Positions 1 through 5,582 of a stretch of 25,219 bases of DNA are shown in pieces. The stretch spans positions 1 to 25,219 of the IMG/VR virus record IMGVR_UViG_3300025487_000048. One strand, given 5' to 3'. The stretch's first letter is position 1. Each line of letters starts with the position of its first letter. Position numbers and translations under genes: made by a program. The notes under the pieces were generated by a model. It was not told the DNA's origin. It was given only the letters and a program-made list of their open reading frames with translations, and ran no database searches. The stretch comes from a virus.

Positions 1-118
1 TCAAAGCGAAGGTGTTGCCGATTTTGATCCTCAGCTCGCTAGGGAAGAAGTTCAAGCAATCCTTAATGATGAAGGATTAGATGCATACAGCCCGAAGTTT
101 TTGCGTGGTCGTCAATAA
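1..118 (+). CDS. 3' end of an unidentified phage protein (partial)
   Basis: An open frame enters from the left edge (codons from base 2) and ends at TAA 116-118, giving about 38 C-terminal residues that finish in SPKFLRGRQ. The segment is mildly acidic and then basic, with no recognisable motif. A strong terminator starts 5 bases after the stop, so this is the last gene of an upstream transcript. I do not recognise the family from so short a piece. Confidence 0.7.
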   Translation, partial: QSEGVADFDPQLAREEVQAILNDEGLDAYSPKFLRGRQ

Positions 119-122
119 AATC

Positions 123-148
123 GGGGAGCTTCGGCTCCCCTTTTTTTT
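123..148 (+). terminator. Rho-independent terminator
   Basis: A 7-bp perfect stem (GGGGAGC 123-129 with GCTCCCC 134-140) closes a TTCG tetraloop and is followed by eight T residues (141-148). It ends the transcript of the partial gene at the left edge and separates it from the promoter at 159. Confidence 0.95.
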
Positions 149-158
149 GAAATGGTGC

Positions 159-187
159 TTGACTTTTTATAAAAACAAACGTAGAAT
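159..187 (+). promoter_or_regulatory. Early sigma70-like promoter, TTGACT-17-TAGAAT
   Basis: The -35 box TTGACT (159-164) is followed by a 17-bp spacer and the -10 box TAGAAT (182-187). The start point is expected near 194. It lies between a terminator and the DUF932 gene, so it should drive that gene and the two small genes after it. It is one of six sites in the window with the same -35 hexamer and the same spacing. Confidence 0.85.
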
Positions 188-219
188 ATATGCATAGTTG
201 AAACAGAAGGATCTATATT

Positions 220-1161
220 ATGGCTCATATGGTTGAAACAATGGCTTACGCTGGTGAAGTTCCTTGGCATGGTCTTGGTACAAAAGTTCCTAGCGACCTT
301 ACACCTATTCAGATGCTCGACGCAGCTGGTTTGAATTGGACTGTCGAAAAAATCCCTGCTTATGCTACAGTTGCTGGTAAGCAAGTAGATATCGGTCAGT
401 CTGCTTTGGTTCGCAATACTGACAATTCTATTCTTGATATTGTGTCAAATGACTGGAATCCTGTTCAAAACGAAACAGCTTTTGAGTTCTTCAATGACTT
501 TATTTCTGCTGGCGACATGGAAATGCATACCGCTGGTTCGCTTCGCGATGGTCAAATCGTGTGGGCGTTAGCTAAGGTCAAAGAATCATTCGAGTTGTTC
601 AAAGGCGATACGATTGACTCATATCTGCTGTTCTCGAACTTCCATCGTTATGGTTTCTCTACTGACGTGCGCTTCACACCTATCCGTGTTGTTTGTAATA
701 ACACACTGACCTTGTCTTTGAATTCTAAAGTCGAGCGCATGGCAAAGATCTCTCATCGTAAAGAGTTTAATGGTGATGAAGTCAAGAGCATGCTTGGTAT
801 TGCTCACGAAAAGCTGGCTCAATATAAAGAGATGGCGTCATTCCTTGGCTCGCGTCGATACAACGATGAGAACATTGTTGAGTACTTTACTCGCGTGTTC
901 CCTGTGTCTGGTTCAAACGACAAGAAAAAGAAAGAAGTATCTAAGAATGCTGAGATTGCTCTCGATGTTCTTGATAAACAGCCTGGAACTGAATTTGCTC
1001 CAGGGACTTGGTGGCAAGCTTTCAATGCTGTGACCTACGTAACCGATCACATCGCTGGTCGTAATGCTGATAATCGTTTGCAGTCTGCTTGGTATGGCTA
1101 CCACAAAGGCATCAAGACTAAAGCTCTTGAAACTGCTATTGAATATGCGGAGGCTGCGTGA
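220..1161 (+). CDS. DUF932 phage/plasmid-like protein
   Basis: This 313-residue protein matches the DUF932 family (phage/plasmid-like TIGR03299 type). The N-terminus (AHMVETMAYAGEVPWHGLG, residues 2-20) is the family hallmark, and the later FTPIRVVCNNTL segment near residue 155 is typical too. The length is usual for the family. Members occur in many phages and plasmids, but their biochemical role is not established, so I assign none. The start is supported by AGAAGGA at 205-211, eight bases before the ATG, and by the upstream promoter. The stop overlaps the next start by one base (TGATG), so the two are probably translated together. The C-terminal part is rich in charged residues, with a KKKK stretch around residue 235. 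No signal peptide or membrane segment is visible. Confidence 0.85.
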   Translation: MAHMVETMAYAGEVPWHGLGTKVPSDLTPIQMLDAAGLNWTVEKIPAYATVAGKQVDIGQSALVRNTDNSILDIVSNDWNPVQNETAFEFFNDFISAGDMEMHTAGSLRDGQIVWALAKVKESFELFKGDTIDSYLLFSNFHRYGFSTDVRFTPIRVVCNNTLTLSLNSKVERMAKISHRKEFNGDEVKSMLGIAHEKLAQYKEMASFLGSRRYNDENIVEYFTRVFPVSGSNDKKKKEVSKNAEIALDVLDKQPGTEFAPGTWWQAFNAVTYVTDHIAGRNADNRLQSAWYGYHKGIKTKALETAIEYAEAA

Positions 1162-1508
1162 TGACTAAGATCGTTTATAATGCATGCTATGGCGGATTTG
1201 GTTTATCTGATAAGGCTATTCAACGCTATTCAGATTTAGCTGGTTTGGGTTTGATCTATAAGGAAGACAGCGACAGAGGCTGGGGTCATTGGGAGTTGCC
1301 TGATGGCGAGTATTGGGACGATTCAGATTTGTCTCGCACCGATCCTATTTTGGTTCAAGTAGTTGAAGAGTTAGGCAAAGAAGCCGATGGTCCTTCTGCC
1401 GTTTTAGCTATTGACGAACTACCATCAGGAACTTTATATCATATTCATGAATATGATGGTCTTGAAACAGTTATGACTCAAGATGCTTATGATTGGAGTG
1501 TAGCATGA
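1161..1508 (+). CDS. Conserved small phage protein of unknown function
   Basis: A 115-residue acidic protein starting MTKIVYNACYGGFGLS. The N-terminal pattern (KIVYNxCYGGFxLS, then a segment that repeats AIQRYSDLAGL-type helix features) is one I associate with hypothetical proteins of several tailed phages, but I know of no assigned function. I chose ATG 1161 rather than the GTG three bases upstream, because TGATG overlaps the stop of the DUF932 gene in a standard coupling arrangement. No catalytic motif, signal peptide or membrane segment is apparent. It shares a stop/start overlap with the next small gene, so the three genes appear to form one translationally coupled early operon. Confidence 0.75.
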   Translation: MTKIVYNACYGGFGLSDKAIQRYSDLAGLGLIYKEDSDRGWGHWELPDGEYWDDSDLSRTDPILVQVVEELGKEADGPSAVLAIDELPSGTLYHIHEYDGLETVMTQDAYDWSVA

Positions 1509-1636
1509 TTAATCGTGAACAACTCGTAAAGCTCTCCGATGACTTGATCGAAGATTGGAAGCAACAGAACAGCGGCAAGAAGTATCCAAACGAAGCGATG
1601 GGCAAATTATTTAGGTTGACTTGCACGCAAATCTGA
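1505..1636 (+). CDS. Small hypothetical protein (43 aa)
   Basis: A short frame starting MINREQLVKLSDDLIEDWK and ending at TGA 1634-1636. Its ATG overlaps the stop of the preceding gene by four bases (ATGA), which is the main reason to believe it is translated. The first 20 residues could form an amphipathic helix and the rest is basic. Its 3' end runs through the -35 box and spacer of the next promoter (1616-1644), so coding and regulatory sequence overlap here. No family is recognised. Confidence 0.5.
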   Translation: MINREQLVKLSDDLIEDWKQQNSGKKYPNEAMGKLFRLTCTQI

Positions 1637-1644
1637 GTTATACT
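1616..1644 (+). promoter_or_regulatory. Early sigma70-like promoter, TTGACT-17-TATACT
   Basis: TTGACT (1616-1621), a 17-bp spacer and TATACT (1639-1644), with the start point expected near 1651. The strong Shine-Dalgarno of the next gene (AGGAGG, about 1664-1669) follows shortly after. Its -35 box lies inside the end of the 43-residue frame. Confidence 0.85.
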
Positions 1645-1674
1645 ATGTCTATGATTGAAAAATAGGAGGTTAAA

Positions 1675-2157
1675 ATGCCAAACTGGTGTTCAAATTCACT
1701 AACAGTGTCACACAAAGACCCAGCAGTACTTGCTGAGTTTTTCGAAGCTTCACAAACAGATAAGCTTATCGAACATTATATTCCCTTTCCAAATGGCGAA
1801 TGGGATTATAACTGGTGCGTTGAAAACTGGGGAACCAAGTGGGACGTAACAGATCAATTTTCTGAATTGCAATCTGATTCTGTTTGTTGTGGTTTTATGA
1901 CTGCTTGGTCTCCGCCTATTCGATTTTTCGAAAAATTGGTCGAGCTTGGTTTCGAAGTCGAAGTATATTACCATGAGCCTGGAATGGCATACGCTGGTAA
2001 ATTCACCAATGAAGGCGATGAGTATCATGAGTATGACTTCAGCGACCCCGAGTGGCGTGAAAAGATCAACGATGAAATTATCATAGATATGCTCGAATCA
2101 GATTATCAATCGTATCTAGAATATCTAGAAGAAGATGTTGATGAAGAAGACGCTTGA
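1675..2157 (+). CDS. Api92-like (DUF1281-type) phage protein
   Basis: A 160-residue acidic protein with the hallmark N-terminus MPNWCSNSLTVS of the Api92/DUF1281 family, which is predicted to have a ferredoxin-like fold and is common in phages, plasmids and integrative elements. The downstream segment with ENWGTKWDV near residue 58 and a TAWSPP motif near residue 85 are also typical of the family. The function is unknown. The C-terminus is very acidic (EEDVDEEDA), as in several phage proteins that mimic nucleic acid or bind basic partners, but that is only suggestive. Translation start is supported by a strong AGGAGG Shine-Dalgarno and its own promoter. The stop codon lies inside the -35 box of the next promoter. 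Confidence 0.85.
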   Translation: MPNWCSNSLTVSHKDPAVLAEFFEASQTDKLIEHYIPFPNGEWDYNWCVENWGTKWDVTDQFSELQSDSVCCGFMTAWSPPIRFFEKLVELGFEVEVYYHEPGMAYAGKFTNEGDEYHEYDFSDPEWREKINDEIIIDMLESDYQSYLEYLEEDVDEEDA

Positions 2158-2182
2158 CTTTCAAATCAAAATCGAGTAATAT
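2154..2182 (+). promoter_or_regulatory. Early sigma70-like promoter, TTGACT-17-TAATAT
   Basis: TTGACT (2154-2159), a 17-bp spacer and TAATAT (2177-2182). The TGA stop of the upstream gene is embedded in the -35 box. The start point is expected near 2189, leaving a leader of roughly 75 bases before the preferred start of the next gene. Confidence 0.85.
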
Positions 2183-2264
2183 ATATGAATGATCGATATC
2201 GAAGCACATGGTGTGCCAGAATCGATTGTATGCGGGCAAGATGCCCAAATCAAGGACTAAAGAT

Positions 2265-3632
2265 ATGCAATTCGAATACGATATTAAAACAGTACAGGAG
2301 CTTATCAATCTAACAATCAGCGGTAAGCTTAATCCCGATCCAATCGCTCAGCGACCATCAACCAGTTCTGGTCATAAGAAAAGCCAAGAGATTGCCGAAG
2401 CAGTTACTAGCAATCTTGGTGTTGGTATGGTTAGCGTTCGTGATATTAGTAAAGACGAAGCTCTACAGAAAATCTACCCAGGAGTACATTATCTTGTGAT
2501 TGATGGTGGTCATCGTACAAGATCATTTGTAGAAGTTTATACCAACAAGATCAAAGTAAATGGTAAGTTCTTCAAGGAAATGTCCTTTGAGGAACAATCA
2601 GCATTCTTAGATCATAAGATTGCATTTGAAATGATCACATGTACATCGCGCGAAGCAACTAAGATTTTCCGCTCGCGAAATAAAACGACCGCTGTTAACT
2701 TCATGGAAATGATTATGTGTGACGATGAGTCAATAATCTGTAAAGAAGTTCGTCAGCGTGTTAAGCATTATAGCGAATACAATAATAGTGTTAATGAAGT
2801 TTTTGAGATAAGTAAGAGTTCTGATGGTGATTGGAAATCTGAATGTTTTGATGGCGATATTAATCCTCGCCGTAAATGGGACGAATATGTTTTCATCGCA
2901 ATTCTTAAAACACTTGGTAAGGGTAACGTCGACGCTGGTCAGCGTGAAATCGAAAATCTTGTTAAGCAAGAGTATGAAGGTAAAAATCCTGTATCTAAAC
3001 GTGTCCTAGAAACTGTTGATCGTTTCTTACAAGATCTGCGTAATTTCCGCTATCAGCGTGGTAAGAAACTCAATGGCGATATATTCGCAGCGTTTCAGCT
3101 TGTTTGGTTCGCTTTATATGAGCAGAATCAAGAATTCAACATTGAAAGTCGTTATACTTTTATGACTATTTTTATGGAAGCTTATACTCGCTTGACTGGT
3201 ACTAGCGATACTTCTTATAATAATAAAATCGTTGAGATCGATGATCAAGCTGTCAATCTTAAAGAATATATTCGCGCCAATACTAAAAACTTTGCGAATA
3301 GTCATGTTCAACGTATCTGTGCTGAATATATGTTAAAAGAGATGGGTGATAAAGTTGGTGTTGTTTTTCGAGATAAAAAAAGATCATTAACAGCCAAAGA
3401 GCGCGAAGAACACTTAGCTATTCAGAAATATAATTGCGCGATTGATGGTTTGCCGCTTTCTCTTGAAGATAGTGTTTGGGGTCATGACACACCATGGGCT
3501 CATGGCGGTCAACTTGAGGATGGCGCTGTGATTCGTAAAACACATAATGTAAATATGGGTTCTACAACTCTAGATGAATATCGTATGATTCTTAAGTTGC
3601 GCGAACAACGTAAATTAGAGAAAGTAGCATAA
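2265..3632 (+). CDS. DUF262-like protein with C-terminal HNH-like domain
   Basis: The N-terminal part carries DGGHR (residues 80-84 from this start) preceded by a strand-rich segment, which matches the DGQxR signature of DUF262/ParB-like proteins. The last 67 residues look like an HNH nuclease: YNCAIDG, then GHDTPWAHGG (H407 D408), then THN (H427 N428). The second zinc-binding cysteine usual in HNH domains is an Asp here, so the fold may be zinc-free or the site degenerate. DUF262-HNH pairs are best known from GmrSD-type modification-dependent enzymes, but phages also carry them and no substrate can be read from the sequence. I prefer ATG 2265 because AAGGA lies eight bases upstream; ATG 2208 would add 19 residues but has only a weak ribosome site. 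It is followed closely by the next gene (10-base gap), suggesting cotranscription. Confidence 0.65.
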   Translation: MQFEYDIKTVQELINLTISGKLNPDPIAQRPSTSSGHKKSQEIAEAVTSNLGVGMVSVRDISKDEALQKIYPGVHYLVIDGGHRTRSFVEVYTNKIKVNGKFFKEMSFEEQSAFLDHKIAFEMITCTSREATKIFRSRNKTTAVNFMEMIMCDDESIICKEVRQRVKHYSEYNNSVNEVFEISKSSDGDWKSECFDGDINPRRKWDEYVFIAILKTLGKGNVDAGQREIENLVKQEYEGKNPVSKRVLETVDRFLQDLRNFRYQRGKKLNGDIFAAFQLVWFALYEQNQEFNIESRYTFMTIFMEAYTRLTGTSDTSYNNKIVEIDDQAVNLKEYIRANTKNFANSHVQRICAEYMLKEMGDKVGVVFRDKKRSLTAKEREEHLAIQKYNCAIDGLPLSLEDSVWGHDTPWAHGGQLEDGAVIRKTHNVNMGSTTLDEYRMILKLREQRKLEKVA

Positions 3633-3642
3633 GGAGAAAACT

Positions 3643-4764
3643 ATGGCTCGTCGTCCAAAAATTATAGCAAGAAAACCAAAGAAAACTCGTGTTACTCGTA
3701 ACGAAGCGTATCTGGTCAACTTCAAATATATGGGCGATGAGCCAGAGTTCACAGCTCCTCTGACGCTCGGTGAATATACCAAAGCACTTAATTGGTACAA
3801 TACGATGTGTGAGGTCAAGGATGCTCGTGAGTATATCGAAACATATCTAAAAACAAACAATCGTCATGATGAAGCCAAGAAGCTGAAGCGTGTTTCAGAT
3901 ACATGGATTAATACGACGACTGCTTGGATTTGTCGTTTGCTTACTAGAGGATATCTACTTCCTGTCAGTAGTTCTGATTATATCAACAAGCAAATTGAAT
4001 TGATGTTGAAGAAAGCAACAGCAGAAGAGACAACTGAAGTATCTAAGCCAGTCGTTTCTATTCAAGATCGTATGCGCGAAAAGGTTATGGACATAATCGG
4101 CGAAATCGAGCATGCGATTGATTCTGGCGAAGAGTTCAGTTTGTATGACTATCTAAAGGCTAATGAGACGCCAGCTTACGCTACGGGATATATCGCTCAG
4201 TATTATGCTAACTGGCTTACGGAGTTGATTGAAGCTTACGAGAAACCAGACGATCAACTCAAGGAAGCTTACTCTTATATGTCTAAGAAAGAACTTAAAG
4301 ATCGTATTGTGTTCTTTCATAAGCTTATCGAAGATGCTGAGAAGTATGGTGGCGTAGTTAAGAAAACTCGTGCGCCGCGCAAGCCTCGCACACAATCTAA
4401 AGAAAAGATCCTCAAGAACTTTAAGTATCAAAAGGAAGATAACACCTATAAGATCGCCTCGATCAATCCTGATAAGATTATTGGAGCGCAAGAGCTTTGG
4501 TGTTTTAATACCAAGTACAAAACTGTGACAGTCTTCAGAGCTCTCGATCGCAGCGGACTCGGTATTAAGGGAACAAGTATAACCAAATATGACGAGAAGT
4601 CAAGCTTGACAAAAGGAACTGGTCGTAAGCCTGAAACAGTGCTTGACAAATTACAGAATGGCGGTAAAATAGTATTGAAGAAATTGATGAGCGAACTGAA
4701 GACAGATAAACCACTCCAGTATCGAATCAATGAAAACACTATCTTGATGAAGGTGGTATCATGA
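3643..4764 (+). CDS. Lysine-rich phage protein of unknown function
   Basis: A 373-residue protein with a very basic N-terminus (ARRPKIIARKPKKTR) and a second basic linker near residue 245 (KKTRAPRKPRTQSKEK), which separates a helical N-terminal part from a more strand-rich C-terminal part. The basic tracts suggest contact with nucleic acid, but no known domain is recognised. The start has a good Shine-Dalgarno (AAGGAG just upstream of ATG). It probably belongs to the transcript of the preceding gene. The end overlaps the next start by four bases (ATGA). A TTGACA/TAAAAT pair at 4653-4680 inside the gene could be a weak internal promoter for the small genes downstream. Confidence 0.7.
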   Translation: MARRPKIIARKPKKTRVTRNEAYLVNFKYMGDEPEFTAPLTLGEYTKALNWYNTMCEVKDAREYIETYLKTNNRHDEAKKLKRVSDTWINTTTAWICRLLTRGYLLPVSSSDYINKQIELMLKKATAEETTEVSKPVVSIQDRMREKVMDIIGEIEHAIDSGEEFSLYDYLKANETPAYATGYIAQYYANWLTELIEAYEKPDDQLKEAYSYMSKKELKDRIVFFHKLIEDAEKYGGVVKKTRAPRKPRTQSKEKILKNFKYQKEDNTYKIASINPDKIIGAQELWCFNTKYKTVTVFRALDRSGLGIKGTSITKYDEKSSLTKGTGRKPETVLDKLQNGGKIVLKKLMSELKTDKPLQYRINENTILMKVVS

Positions 4765-4988
4765 ACAAGCGTAAGAAAGTGACAGATCGTAAGCCTGAAT
4801 TGGTTACACTGATTGATCCACCTTCTGGTTGGAAGTATGGTTTTCCAAAAGCTTTACCAGATCCAAGACCTGCTGATATTGAACAGTGGATTAGGGATGA
4901 AGGATATCCACAATCAGAAATTGATCGAGGTATGCTTAATTATGTTCGTTGTTGGCAGGAGTTGAATAACGGATATTGGATAGAATAG
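4761..4988 (+). CDS. Small hypothetical protein (75 aa)
   Basis: A 75-residue protein with a basic start (MNKRKK) and a proline-rich middle (LIDPPSGWKYGFPKALPDPRP), ending in a helical segment. The ATG overlaps the stop of the gene before it (ATGA), which supports translation by coupling. I recognise no family. It is followed after nine bases by the small membrane peptide gene. Confidence 0.6.
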   Translation: MNKRKKVTDRKPELVTLIDPPSGWKYGFPKALPDPRPADIEQWIRDEGYPQSEIDRGMLNYVRCWQELNNGYWIE

Positions 4989-4997
4989 GAATAGATT

Positions 4998-5174
4998 ATG
5001 GATTATCAAACAATTGCAGTAATTGCAGTGCTGAGTGCAGCAGTGCTGAGCGTAGTGGCATTAGGTGTTTTTTACGTTATGTTTATCATTAATGATTTAT
5101 CATTAATGATTGACTTTCCAGTAAAAGTCAGGTATAATAAATATATTGCTTGGTTGATGAAGCGCAAGGAATAG
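4998..5174 (+). CDS. Small membrane peptide (58 aa)
   Basis: The frame begins MDYQTIAVIAVLSAAVLSVV and continues as one hydrophobic helix to about residue 31, followed by a basic C-terminus ending KRKE, so a single-pass inner-membrane peptide is predicted. It starts nine bases after the preceding stop, with GGA about seven bases upstream. The DNA contains a 15-base internal duplication (GCAGTGCTGAG at 5025 and 5040), which encodes repeated AVLS. The end of the gene contains two palindromes, the tmRNA promoter and the first ~30 bases of the tmRNA acceptor piece, so the gene and the RNA gene overlap. It could be a real peptide of unknown role or a frame kept open by chance; the overlap and coupling make me moderately confident. 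Confidence 0.5.
   Translation: MDYQTIAVIAVLSAAVLSVVALGVFYVMFIINDLSLMIDFPVKVRYNKYIAWLMKRKE
5082..5109 (+). repeat. Tandem 14-bp repeat with palindromes before the tmRNA promoter
   Basis: TTTATCATTAATGA occurs twice in perfect tandem (5082-5095 and 5096-5109). Each copy, with the next T, contains the perfect 12-bp palindrome ATCATTAATGAT (5085-5096 and 5099-5110). The second palindrome ends on the first base of the -35 box TTGACT. The arrangement resembles a double operator for a dimeric regulator, although it also lies within the small membrane peptide frame. Confidence 0.75.
5110..5138 (+). promoter_or_regulatory. Strong promoter for tmRNA/tRNA, TTGACT-17-TATAAT
   Basis: TTGACT (5110-5115), a 17-bp spacer and a perfect TATAAT (5133-5138) make this the best -10 box of the six related promoters. 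The start point is expected near 5145, just before the tmRNA acceptor piece. It probably transcribes tmRNA, tRNA-Arg and possibly the porin as one precursor ending at the terminator at 6939-6964. Confidence 0.88.
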
Positions 5175-5212
5175 ATCGTAAGACTCGGGGGCAGTACCCG
5201 ACGCCTCCACCA

Positions 5213-5304
5213 TAAGCACAAGCGTCCTGCGAGAGAGTTGCTTTAGGGTAGGACGACAGGGAATAGAACAGCAACTAATACCTGTTTTCACTTGTGCTTA
5301 TGAT
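5213..5304 (+). other. Intervening segment of the pre-tmRNA
   Basis: This 92-base segment joins the CCA end to the 5' end of the coding piece and must be cut out. Its ends pair perfectly (5213-5222 with 5291-5300) and stack on the acceptor stem, so 5202-5222 and 5291-5311 form a nearly continuous 21-bp helix with one C-A mismatch (5210/5303). Inside, CGTCCTGC (5223-5230) can pair with GTAGGACG (5248-5255), and AGTTGCT (5236-5242) with AGCAACT (5270-5276); these cross, predicting a pseudoknot. ACAGG (5256-5260) can also pair with CCTGT (5281-5285). Confidence 0.8.
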
Positions 5305-5366
5305 GGGGGCGACATAGGCTCGATTGCGATGATAAAGGTGTGTGGAGACTAAGTAAACTCGTAAGT

Positions 5367-5408
5367 GCAAACGATAATTTCGCACATGATTTCGCAGTAG
5401 CTGCTTAA
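5367..5408 (+). other. tmRNA proteolysis-tag reading frame
   Basis: The resume codon GCA (5367) opens a 13-codon frame ANDNFAHDFAVAA that ends at TAA 5406-5408. With the alanine carried by the tmRNA, the tag would be A-ANDNFAHDFAVAA. The AND start and AVAA end match alphaproteobacterial tags (Caulobacter is AANDNFAEEFAVAA from memory), and the AVAA-type end is the kind read by ClpXP. The upstream GTAAGT occupies the position of the element that sets the resume codon. Confidence 0.93.
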
Positions 5409-5453
5409 TCTGAGCTCGGGGGAGGCTTGGAAACAGAACTCCCCCACATCACA

Positions 5454-5530
5454 GGTCTCATAGCTCAACAGGATAGAGCAACAGCCTTCTAAGCTGTAGG
5501 TTGAACGTTCGATTCGTTCTGAGATCGCCA
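5454..5530 (+). tRNA. tRNA-Arg (UCU anticodon)
   Basis: A complete 77-base cloverleaf: acceptor GGTCTCA (5454-5460) with TGAGATC (5520-5526), D-stem GCTC/GAGC (5463-5466/5476-5479), anticodon stem ACAGC/GCTGT (5481-5485/5493-5497) with anticodon TCT at 5488-5490, T-arm GAACG/CGTTC (5503-5507/5515-5519) with loop TTCGATT, discriminator G and encoded CCA (5528-5530). It reads AGA, normally a rare arginine codon in GC-rich alphaproteobacteria but usable in this AT-rich phage. It directly follows the tmRNA and is probably cut from the same precursor. Confidence 0.96.
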
Positions 5531-5539
5531 ATTTGAGTA

Positions 5540-5547
5540 TATAAGTA
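5540..5547 (+). promoter_or_regulatory. Possible late promoter TATAAGTA before the porin
   Basis: TATAAGTA differs from the T4 late box TATAAATA by one base and lies 35 bases before the porin ATG, with a start point expected near 5554. The same 8-mer occurs before gp48 (16936-16943). Without it the porin would depend on read-through from the tmRNA promoter. Confidence 0.35.
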
Positions 5548-5582
5548 ATGATGTATTTAAACCAACGAAAGAAGGAAAAGAT

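Larger units (their letters stand above)
5145..5453 (+). ncRNA. ssrA: Circularly permuted two-piece tmRNA
   Basis: The acceptor piece comes first (about 5145-5212): T-stem TCGGG/CCCGA (5185-5189/5197-5201), acceptor 3' strand CGCCTCC (5202-5208), discriminator A and encoded CCA (5210-5212). The coding piece begins at G5305 with GGGGGCG (5305-5311), which pairs over 7 bp with the acceptor strand and includes the G3-U70 wobble that alanyl-tRNA synthetase needs. Bases 5324-5330 pair with 5175-5181 (7 bp, one G-U), forming the long helix that joins the two pieces. The tag frame at 5367-5408 encodes ANDNFAHDFAVAA. A 7-bp hairpin (5418-5424/5439-5445) closes the coding piece, whose exact 3' end is uncertain. 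The order and tag are those of alphaproteobacterial two-piece tmRNA, which rescues stalled ribosomes together with SmpB. The T-loop (GGCAGTA) lacks the usual TTC. Confidence 0.95.

Noticed and set aside
2208-2264. Upstream ATG 2208 as start of the DUF262-HNH-like gene.
   Set aside because: It has a poor ribosome site, while ATG 2265 has AAGGA at the right distance and begins where family-like sequence begins.
4653-4680. TTGACA and TAAAAT with a 16-bp spacer inside the lysine-rich gene.
   Set aside because: It has a different -35 hexamer and spacing from the six-member promoter family and is intragenic; too weak to call.
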